Origin: an uncultured Lachnospiraceae bacterium
GTDB taxonomy: Bacteria > Bacillota > Clostridia > Lachnospirales > Lachnospiraceae
Direction: 5' to 3'
NCBI GenBank assembly: GCA_910588965.1
Contig: CAJUSO010000042.1
Span: 1-31,125 of the forward strand
Length of the DNA: 31,125 nt
Each line of letters starts with the position of its first letter. Position 1 is the stretch's first letter. A program made the translations under genes and the position numbers. Below the pieces are notes generated by a model. It did no database searches and was not told where the DNA came from. It saw only the letters and a list, made by a program, of their open reading frames with translations. Below, one piece after another: positions 7,468-15,400 of the stretch.

Positions 7468-8703
7468 TTATCTGCCTGCCAGCCTAGTTTCTGCCCGGGC
7501 TTGCTCCCCTAGCACTTCCTTCACCTCTGCACGGATCCTGCCGTCCAGCATATGGGCGTCTATGATGCTGCCTGGCGCCACGTCCGCGGCGCTATGGATG
7601 GCGCGCCCTCCCTTCTCTGTAAGAAAGGCATATCCCTGGCTTAATTTCCGCACTGGAGAGGCTGCTTCCAGGTTCTGCGCATAAAGTTCCAGCCGGTGCT
7701 TTTTCTGCATGAGGATGGCCTCCATCCTCATACGCAGCTTCTCTTCCAAATCTGCAGCTGCCTGCCTCTTCTCATTAATCTGGCTGCCCGGCGCCAAAAT
7801 CCCAAGGCGCTTCCCATACTGTACGGCCAGTTCCCTGGAATGCTCCAGCTTCCCGCTTATCCCCCGGTCCAGCCCTAGCCGCAGCGACAGCAAGAGCCCT
7901 TCCGCCTCACGGATATCATAGACAGCCAGCTCCGCAGCCGCAGAAGGGGTAGGCGCCCGTAAATCCGCCACATAATCAGCAATCGTGAAGTCTGTCTCAT
8001 GTCCCACGGCAGAAATCGTGGGAGTTTGGCACTCAAAAATGGCCCTTGCCACGATTTCCTCGTTAAAGGCCCATAAATCCTCTATAGAGCCGCCGCCCCT
8101 TCCCAGGATAATCACGTCCACTCCGAACTGGTCCAATGCATGGATGCCATCCACAATGCTGGCTGCCGCCCCTTCCCCCTGCACCAATGCTGGGAACAGG
8201 ATAGGCTGCACATAGGGGTTCCTGCGGCGGCTGATATTCTGTATGTCCCGGATAGCCGCGCCTGTGGGGGCTGTCACAATCCCTAAGGACTTGATATATT
8301 TGGGGATTGGCTGCTTATATTCCTGGGCAAACATGCCCATTTCCTCCAATTCCTGCTTCAGCCGCTCATAACGCTGGGAAAGGATCCCTTCGCCGTCCGG
8401 CAGGATTTCACGGGCATACAGCTGGTACTTCCCATCCCGCTCATAGACGGAAATCGAGCCCAGCACAATGACATTGTCCCCATTTTTCATGGGAAAAGCA
8501 AGGCCTTTGCGGTTCCCGGCAAACAGCACGCCGTTTATCGCCCCTGTCTCATCTTTCAAGGTAAAATAAATATGCCCGGAGGTATGGTACTTGCAGTTGG
8601 AGGCTTCCCCCTTCACATAAATTCGGTTCATCATAAAATCCTGGGTGAACATGTTCTTAATGTAAGAATTCACCTGGCCTACGGTATATACATTCTTCGT
8701 CAT
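7468..8703 (-). CDS. xseA: Exodeoxyribonuclease VII large subunit
   Basis: The 411-residue catalytic subunit of exonuclease VII, which digests single-stranded DNA bidirectionally in repair. An N-terminal OB-fold (VYTVGQVNSYIKNMF to GHIYFTLKDETGAINGVLF) is followed by the catalytic region with GIVTAPTGAAIRDI, RGGGSIEDLWAFNEE and SAVGHETDFTIADYVADLRA, then a coiled-coil and C-terminal tail. The start overlaps the nusB stop as ATGA, showing translational coupling. Length is normal. Family and role are secure. Confidence 0.96.
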   Translation of the reverse strand: MTKNVYTVGQVNSYIKNMFTQDFMMNRIYVKGEASNCKYHTSGHIYFTLKDETGAINGVLFAGNRKGLAFPMKNGDNVIVLGSISVYERDGKYQLYAREILPDGEGILSQRYERLKQELEEMGMFAQEYKQPIPKYIKSLGIVTAPTGAAIRDIQNISRRRNPYVQPILFPALVQGEGAAASIVDGIHALDQFGVDVIILGRGGGSIEDLWAFNEEIVARAIFECQTPTISAVGHETDFTIADYVADLRAPTPSAAAELAVYDIREAEGLLLSLRLGLDRGISGKLEHSRELAVQYGKRLGILAPGSQINEKRQAAADLEEKLRMRMEAILMQKKHRLELYAQNLEAASPVRKLSQGYAFLTEKGGRAIHSAADVAPGSIIDAHMLDGRIRAEVKEVLGEQARAETRLAGR

Positions 8704-9095
8704 ACTAATTTTGCAAGGACCCCATTGACAAAGGAGGGGGAATCATCGGTCCCATAGCTCTTGGCCAGCTCCACTGCCTCGTTGATGGCCACGCCTTCTG
8801 GTACATCTTCTTCAAATTTCATCTCATATACCGCAAGGCGGATAATAGCCAAGTCTGCCTTGCCCATGCGGCTGGTCTTCCACCCCTGGGCCACCTGGTT
8901 CACCATGGCGTCCAGTTCCCCTATGCGTTCCAGGATATTCCCATATTTTTCCTGGATATACCTGGTGTCCTTATTCTCTTCCTGCCCTAATTCCTCCATA
9001 AAAAGCTGCAGCTGCTCCGGCATATCCTCCCTCTCATGGAATTCCACCCGGAACAATATCTTAAATATCTGCTCTCTGATTTCTCTTCGGCTCAT
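8700..9095 (-). CDS. nusB: Transcription antitermination factor NusB
   Basis: A 131-residue all-helical RNA-binding protein that joins NusE (S10) at boxA to antiterminate rRNA transcription. Visible are the N-terminal MSRREIREQIFKILFRVEF and the conserved RMGKADLAIIRLAVYEM and VPEGVAINEAVELAKSYG segments, followed by PSFVNGVLAKL at the C-terminus. The start has AGGGGATGGGAT upstream and lies 11 bases after the Asp23-family gene; the stop overlaps xseA. Confidence 0.96.
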   Translation of the reverse strand: MSRREIREQIFKILFRVEFHEREDMPEQLQLFMEELGQEENKDTRYIQEKYGNILERIGELDAMVNQVAQGWKTSRMGKADLAIIRLAVYEMKFEEDVPEGVAINEAVELAKSYGTDDSPSFVNGVLAKLV

Positions 9096-9106
9096 ATCCC
9101 ATCCCC

Positions 9107-9484
9107 TTATTTGCGCTTCTCCAAATCCACGCTGGCAATCCGCACATTGACCCGGCTAACGCCCAGGCCAGTCATGTTCTCAATGGCAGACTTCACCTTT
9201 TCCTGCACGCTGGATGAGACCTTGGGGATTGCATAGCCAAAACAGATATTCAGCGCCACGTCCACGCTTACCACATTCTCCTGTATCTTCACTTTAATCC
9301 CCTTGGAGAGGTTCTTCATCCCAAGCTTGCTGACCAGCTCATTGGTGATGTTCCCACGCATGGAACTGACGCCTTCCACCTCGGTGGCTGCAAGCCCCGC
9401 TATAATCGCCACCACCTCATCTGCAATGCGCACTTCCCCCAGATTGTCATCTTTTATCATATATGCTTTCCTGTCCTCAGCCAT
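9107..9484 (-). CDS. Asp23/Gls24 family envelope-stress protein (YqhY-like)
   Basis: A 125-residue Asp23/Gls24 protein. The pattern is EVRIADEVVAIIAGLAATEVEGV then VDVALNICFGYAIPKVSSSVQEKV and GLGVSRVNVRIASVDL, the standard alternation of the family. The Bacillus relative YqhY sits in the same place before nusB and has been linked to control of fatty-acid synthesis; the function here is inferred only. The ATG has AGGAGGCATAATC upstream, and it is the first gene of the long minus-strand operon, behind its promoter. Confidence 0.88.
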   Translation of the reverse strand: MAEDRKAYMIKDDNLGEVRIADEVVAIIAGLAATEVEGVSSMRGNITNELVSKLGMKNLSKGIKVKIQENVVSVDVALNICFGYAIPKVSSSVQEKVKSAIENMTGLGVSRVNVRIASVDLEKRK

Positions 9485-9515
9485 GATTATGCCTCCTAAA
9501 ATTTTTCATTTTTTT

Positions 9516-9543
9516 ATTATAGCAGAATCTCATACATTTGCAA
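9516..9543 (-). promoter_or_regulatory. Promoter of the asp23-nusB-xse operon
   Basis: On the minus strand TTGCAA (9538-9543) and a perfect TATAAT (9516-9521) are separated by 16 bases, about 30 bases before the AGGAGG of the asp23-like gene. It lies back to back with the phosphofructokinase promoter. Confidence 0.7.
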
Positions 9544-9591
9544 AGGTATTCTGCCCAATTTTCGGAAGTTTATCTTAATTTCAAAAGAATA

Positions 9592-9621
9592 CTGGTTTTT
9601 TGGGGAAGGCTGTGCTATAAT
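9592..9621 (+). promoter_or_regulatory. Promoter of the phosphofructokinase gene
   Basis: A perfect TATAAT at 9616-9621 is preceded by TGC, giving an extended -10. The -35 region is weak (CTGGTT at 9592-9597, 18 bases away). Downstream is the short palindrome AACGTT, then the ribosome binding site GGAGGAAACCAG. Confidence 0.6.
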
Positions 9622-9674
9622 AAGCAACGTTAACAACTATGAAAAATTCATACACTTATTTGGAGGAAACCAGA

Positions 9675-10904
9675 ATGAATGGAAATGTGATTGTAGGACA
9701 ATCTGGCGGTCCCACCGCTGTTATCAACTCCAGCCTGGCAGGCGTTTTCCGCACTGCCCTTGACCGTGGGGCAAAGACGGTTTACGGGATGCGCTATGGT
9801 ATCCAAGGCTTATTGGACGAAATGTATGTCGATTTATCCGATTATATCAAAAATGAACTGGATGTGGAAATCTTAAAGCGCACCCCTTCCGCATTCCTTG
9901 GCACCTGCCGCTACAAACTGCCGGCCATCCATGAGAACCAGGATATCTATATAAAGATTTTCGAAATCCTGGACAAGCTGGACATTGAGTGCTTTATCTA
10001 TATCGGCGGCAATGATTCCATGGACACGATTAAGAAGCTTTCTGATTATGCTATCCTGACCGGGAAGTCCCAGAAATTCGTAGGTGTTCCCAAGACCATT
10101 GACAATGACCTGGCTTTGACAGACCATACGCCTGGTTATGGAAGCGCCGCTAAATATATTGCCACCTCTATCAAAGAGGTCATCCGGGACGGGAACGGCT
10201 TCTCTTACCGGAAGGAACTGGTTACTATTATTGAGATTATGGGGCGTAATGCCGGATGGCTGACCGGAGCCGCTGCACTTGCCAAAGGCGAGGACTGCGA
10301 AGGCGTAGACCTGATTTACCTTCCGGAAGTTCCTTTTGACACACATGCCTTTACGGAGTCTGTCCGGGAGCTCTTAAAGACAAAGAGCACGGTATTTATC
10401 GCCATCTCCGAAGGGATCCGTTTGGAAGACGGGACCTATGTCAGCGAGGCAGGCGGCGGTTCTGACTATGTGGATGCCTTTGGCCACAAGCAGCTTACAG
10501 GTTCCGCCACTTATCTTGCAAACCTGATTAACCATGAAATCGGATGCAAGACCAGGGCAGTAGAATTCAGTTCCCTGCAAAGGAGCGCATCCCACCTGGC
10601 TTCCCGTGTGGATATCAATGAGGCATTTATGGTAGGCGGCGCCGCCGTAAAAGCAGGCGACGAAGGCGACACCGGCAAGATGGTGGTCATCGACCGCGTA
10701 TCTGACGACCCGTACCAGTCCGCAACCGGCGTTTATGATGTGCACAAGATTGCCAACGGGGAGAAAACCGTGCCTAGGAAATGGATTAATGAAACCGGCG
10801 ACTATGTGACCGATGACTTTATTGACTATGTACGCCCGCTCATCCAGGGAGACTACCCATGCGTAATGGTAAACGGCCTCCCACGCCACCTGTACCTGAA
10901 ATAA
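9675..10904 (+). CDS. pfp: 6-phosphofructokinase, PPi-type active site
   Basis: A 409-residue phosphofructokinase that phosphorylates fructose 6-phosphate in glycolysis. GQSGGPTAVINSSLAG near the N-terminus binds the phosphoryl donor; IGGNDSMDT replaces the GGDGS of ATP enzymes and VPKTIDNDL has Lys in place of the Gly in PGTIDND, both features of pyrophosphate-dependent enzymes. MGRNAGWLTG completes the substrate site. The start MNGNVIVGQ is chosen because GGAGGAAACCAG precedes it and no homology is expected in the 12 codons upstream. It is a single-gene transcription unit on the plus strand, ended by a strong terminator. Donor use is a motif-based inference; the Asn in GGND differs from the commoner GGDD. 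Confidence 0.9.
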   Translation: MNGNVIVGQSGGPTAVINSSLAGVFRTALDRGAKTVYGMRYGIQGLLDEMYVDLSDYIKNELDVEILKRTPSAFLGTCRYKLPAIHENQDIYIKIFEILDKLDIECFIYIGGNDSMDTIKKLSDYAILTGKSQKFVGVPKTIDNDLALTDHTPGYGSAAKYIATSIKEVIRDGNGFSYRKELVTIIEIMGRNAGWLTGAAALAKGEDCEGVDLIYLPEVPFDTHAFTESVRELLKTKSTVFIAISEGIRLEDGTYVSEAGGGSDYVDAFGHKQLTGSATYLANLINHEIGCKTRAVEFSSLQRSASHLASRVDINEAFMVGGAAVKAGDEGDTGKMVVIDRVSDDPYQSATGVYDVHKIANGEKTVPRKWINETGDYVTDDFIDYVRPLIQGDYPCVMVNGLPRHLYLK

Positions 10905-10950
10905 TTCCCCTGCGGGGCGCAATGCTGCCCAGGGGGTTAATATCTTAATA

Positions 10951-10999
10951 AAAGCCAGAATCCCGGCCGCATGTACCTTGCCGGGATCCTGGCTTTTTA
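10951..10999. terminator. Bidirectional intrinsic terminator
   Basis: A 16-base-pair stem with one mismatch (arms AAAGCCAGAATCCCGGC and GCCGGGATCCTGGCTTT) and a 12-base loop, followed by a T-run on the plus strand and TTTATTAA on the minus strand. It lies between the convergent ends of the phosphofructokinase gene and the secreted FN3 protein gene and can stop both. Confidence 0.88.
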
Positions 11000-11008
11000 T
11001 ATGCCTGC

Positions 11009-12391
11009 TTATTTCGCCTTCACAACGGAACTGAATTCCCCATTCACAATCTTCTTGCCCTGCTTTTCAAAAGCGCAGGCTTTATAATACCATACGGAAG
11101 AACCCTTAGGCTTCTTCTCCACATAGCCTTTGGCCGACCCTTTCGTAAGCGTCTTCACTAGGGTATATTTCCCATTCTTGGTACGGCTCCTGTAAATGCG
11201 GTATCCGGCCGCCCTTGGGATTTTCTTCCAGCTTAGCTTCACATTCTTGGAAGCCACCTTGGCCGACAGCTTCGGCGCTTTCAGCTTGGCTGTCACTGCG
11301 GTACAGAAACTGCCGTACACAGGCTTCTTATCCGCCCCTGTCACATAGGCCCGGACTTTGTAATAGAAAGCCTTGCCCTTCTTGTGGGTAAGCGTTGCGG
11401 AGACTGTTTTCCCGCTCTTTACCGTCTTCACACGGGTATATTTCCCGTTTTTCTTGTCGCTGCGGTATATCTCATAGCCGCTGGCCCCGCTGACCTTTTT
11501 CCAGGATATCGTTGCCTTGGAGTCAGTCTTGTAATAAGCGGAGAGCCCCTTTGCCTTTTCCGGCCCTACCGTCACTTTTACAATAGAGCTGTACTTCCCA
11601 TAGACACGTGCGCCATCCTTGCCGTTCTGGTATGCCCGCATACGGAAGGCATGCGTACTTGCATACTTATAGCTCTTGGAAAGCTTAAGGGTGGACGGGC
11701 TTGTAATGCGTTTTATCAATGTATCCTTTTTCGTCTTTGTATTGTATTCATAAACCTCATACCCATTCGCACCTGTCACCTTGTTCCAAGAAAAAGCAAG
11801 GGATTTTGACCCAGTTTTCGCCTTTACTGCCAGCTTGGGAGCCTGGATGGTAACAGCAGGCTCTGCCTTCTTAACCAAGGCAGGCTCTGCACTGTCAAGC
11901 TCTACAGACGCTGCAGACGTCCCATTGGCATCCACATATTCCACAACAGGCTTGCCTGACCCGCCCGCCTGGCCTGGAAATTCCACTTTTATCTCATACT
12001 GTGTGCTGGTTGGGTTCAGGGTTAGGGCGCCAAGGCTTGCTGTCTCGCTATCTTTAAAAAGGTTTTGCTCCTTCTTGCCGGAAAGGATGATATCCACCAG
12101 GTAAGACCCGCCTTTTTCCTGGGTTATGGCAGCATCCTGTACCGTGCTGCCGATTGATTTGTCAAATGCAAAGGTTGGCGCTCCCATCGTCCCGCTGTTT
12201 GCCGTAACACGGAGCTGAAGGCGCAGGGACGTTACCGCCCCTGCCTTCCCTTCTGGAATTGTCAAAGATACCGATACCTTATTGCCTTCCGCCGCCAGCT
12301 TCCCGCTATGGTTCCCGGCTGCATTTACAGCCATTGGCACAAGAGCGAAAAGAAAGAATGACGCCAACACCATTTTTATCCATTTTTTCAT
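11009..12391 (-). CDS. Secreted protein with cohesin-like N-terminal domain and three FN3 repeats
   Basis: A 460-residue exported protein. Residues 1-25 are a signal peptide (MKKWIKMVLASFFLFALVPM, cleavage near AVNAAG). Residues about 37-138 form a beta-rich domain whose pattern (VSVSLTIPEG, SLRLQLRVTANSG, SYLVDIILSG, ASLGALTLNPT) resembles cohesin-fold domains; this is a visual judgement. Three FN3-like repeats follow (about 185-285, 290-375, 377-460), each with a W and a Y-x-(I/V)-Y pair: SWNKVTGANGYEVYEY, SWKKVSGASGYEIYRS, SWKKIPRAAGYRIYRS. The C-terminal half is very lysine-rich. No LPxTG anchor or membrane tail is seen. The start has GGAGGTAAAA upstream. It lies 63 bases after the dockerin-bearing M60 gene and is probably co-transcribed, which suggests they act together. 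Confidence 0.8.
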   Translation of the reverse strand: MKKWIKMVLASFFLFALVPMAVNAAGNHSGKLAAEGNKVSVSLTIPEGKAGAVTSLRLQLRVTANSGTMGAPTFAFDKSIGSTVQDAAITQEKGGSYLVDIILSGKKEQNLFKDSETASLGALTLNPTSTQYEIKVEFPGQAGGSGKPVVEYVDANGTSAASVELDSAEPALVKKAEPAVTIQAPKLAVKAKTGSKSLAFSWNKVTGANGYEVYEYNTKTKKDTLIKRITSPSTLKLSKSYKYASTHAFRMRAYQNGKDGARVYGKYSSIVKVTVGPEKAKGLSAYYKTDSKATISWKKVSGASGYEIYRSDKKNGKYTRVKTVKSGKTVSATLTHKKGKAFYYKVRAYVTGADKKPVYGSFCTAVTAKLKAPKLSAKVASKNVKLSWKKIPRAAGYRIYRSRTKNGKYTLVKTLTKGSAKGYVEKKPKGSSVWYYKACAFEKQGKKIVNGEFSSVVKAK

Positions 12392-12454
12392 TTTTACCTC
12401 CAGTAGCGCATGGCTACGCCAAATATTTATCGACTTGGCCATAAAAGGCCTTGG

Positions 12455-15400
12455 TTATTCCGGAATCCTGCCTGTTAGGGTAATGTCAGGCAAATCCTTG
12501 AAGGATGGGATACTGATTACCTGCGTGTCGCTGACAATACGTTCCCCTTCCAGGGTAAGCGCGTTATCCACGCGGTATAACTCGCCGCGCACGCCCTTAA
12601 TGCTGCTAAGCGTCTTTTCATCCCATTGGCCAGGCTCTACATAATATACCCATGTGCCGTTGGATGTCTCGCCCAGTTCCCCATGTTCCGGGACTTCGGC
12701 AAAAATCACCTGCGCTGCATGTACCTCTGTCCCTTTCGCACCAATCACATTGCCTTCTGTATCATACAGGATAACCACATTATAAGCCGGGTTCCCTTTG
12801 TAAGTCCCAGTGAATATCAGGGAGCCTGCCGGAATCACATCCCCTGCCTGATCCCCATACTTATAATCTGCTGCCAGTTTGCCAACGGCTGGCTGGCCGT
12901 CTGCAGACGTCATGAATTCCAAATTGTCCCCAGACGGGCCGCAGATTTCAATTTCCCGGATGGAAACCCTGGATCCGCCGCCTTCTTCCTGGGCCGCTGT
13001 ATCCGCCGGGGTAATGGTAAGCCTTACATACCTGGCGTCATATGTGCCGATAAAGTCTGGCCTCCTGTCGCCTTCTTCTGTTAAGGAGTCCATCCAAATG
13101 GTCTGTTCCCCTGTGCCTGTAAGCCCTGTATAATCTTTCTTGGCCTCTGTCCAGGCCGTGCCGTCCTGGCTAACTTCTACTGTCACCTGCTTGAGGGCGT
13201 CGCCAAGATATTTCAGCGCTGTCACCTGCTCTGATTTGTGCATGTCAACCGTAATGGTAGCCGTGCCCGTGCATGTGCCGGTGTAGGTCCCTGCATCTGT
13301 CCTATCATTATCCAAAACCCTCTCAATGCTGTTGACCTTTTTGCCCGGGGCGCCGCCGTTGCTGTTAAAGCCGCCGTCTGGATCTTCTTCGTCTAATTCA
13401 ATATCTACGTCGTCTGCGGATACCATAGTTGTCTCAATGGTCCAGTCTGATTTATCAATTATCCCTTCCGTCTGGATTTTGGCAGAGCCCGCATCCGTAG
13501 GGTTGGAATAGTTCAGGTATTTATCCACAGCACGTACTTCATACGACATTACCCTGTTATTGATAGAATAAATCGTATCCGTATAGACGGTGGACGCCGC
13601 TGTCTGGATGGGGGCAAACCCAACTACCTTCGTCTCTTTCACCCCATTGGAAACCATGCTGCGGCTAATCTCATAGCCCAGGATTAAATTTGCATCCTGG
13701 TTTGTCTTAATGTTAACCTTTACCTGGTTGGATTGTGCCGACACGCTTGCCGTCACGGCATCCTTGCCCTTCACTGTGGGCGCTTCCGGCGTCTCCGGAT
13801 TATCTACACGGTAATTCCTTGCATCCGGCGTGATATAATAGAGAGCCTTTGTCTCTGGTTCCCCATATTTTTGCGCGTAAGCTATGGTAGCTTCATCCGG
13901 CACCATACCCCAACGTTCAAAGAACGGGAGGATATTCTTATTTGCTGCCGCACATGCCAGGCGCATCAGGTTCTGCTCCGTACCGCCGTTCAACGCAAGG
14001 CCAGCCTGGGGCGCCTTGGCCGGGTTCCTGGAATAAGTGTCTACCCGGGCAAAGAACAAGTTATCAAACTGGTCTTGGTAAGTACCGTATACATGCTGGT
14101 CATCCTTCTGGTTATCATATGCCAGGTGGAGCTGCCAATACAACGCAAGCTGCGTAAATACATTGGAAGCACGGCCTATAGTACCGGAAGTCACTTTCTT
14201 ATAGACATTTTCGTAGGTATACCGTTCTTTGCCGGTCAAAAGCTGTGCAAAGTAATTGTTGGTCACTTCTGCAACCGCATAGGTCCCCTGGTTGATATCA
14301 TGCCCAATCTCATGGGCAATGCCCCACCCAAAGCTGCTCATGCTGTTCTGGGAAGAGAGGACGGTTGAGCCATATTCCACACCGATATGGTTGCCGGACG
14401 CATACATGAAGGCTCCTGCAAACATCCGCATGTAACGGATATTCAAATGCTGGGAAGGCAATGCATTATTGCCCTTCGCAGTCCCCGCGCTGTCGCTCAA
14501 GCCCTTATGGTGGTAAAACAGCGTCATGGCGTCTTCCATAGCCTTTAGGGCATTATCCAGTTTGGTGACCTTATCCCCTGCATTTTGGATCCCTGCCCAA
14601 ATCTGTGTAGCAGGCACGGAATACATCATCTCATCCATCATAATATCCGTAGCGTTCAGGATACAGTTCGTCTGGTCATAGTCATAATCTACGTTCTCAT
14701 TTTTGTTGCCTTTGTGCTTCTCCTCGTGCCCTGCCTGGATTGTGCCAACATAACGCTCCAGCTTCTGCACATAATCCCTGATTGCCGCTGTCCGTGCTTC
14801 TCCCGTCTTCCCATTGACAATCAAGGACGGGATATCGCTTGCCCCGCTGATGCGGATGGCGTATTTATCTGCGGCGCTATTGCCTGTGTAAGCCACATAG
14901 AGCTGCCCGCCGCGCTCAAAATCATTGGAAGTAATCTGCGGGACAGTAATCTCATTGCGGCCTATCCTTAAGTTCACAGTCTTCGCAAGGGCGTTGGCCT
15001 CCGAATGGTGCTGGGTAAATACAAGCTGCAGGTTTGTGGAATCCCCTGTCCTTTTGGTATTGTGCCCAACATACACCAGAAGCCTCTCTCCTGTATAAGC
15101 AACTTTCCCGAGAGGCTGCCATGGATTCAGGCCGCCAAACCCAAGATGCCTATCTTTTTGGGCTGTAATCTGGTTATCCACCTCAAAGGACGGCGCCAAG
15201 TTAGAATTCAGGATTTCCCTGGCTGTATTGATTTCCAATTTTAATTCTTGATACAGGGGATGCTTCTCCCCGCTTTCCTTATCTGGGATTTCCAAGCGGT
15301 CCTCCAACGCCTTGATTGTGCTTTCCGTCACATCGCTGCGCAAGGTAGTGTGCATCTCATCTGTATATAGCCCCATGATATCGTCCTCTAGCGAATCGTA

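Noticed and set aside
9873..10922. Two minus-strand open frames opposite the phosphofructokinase gene
   Set aside because: They are antisense shadows of a well-conserved gene and have no initiation signals.
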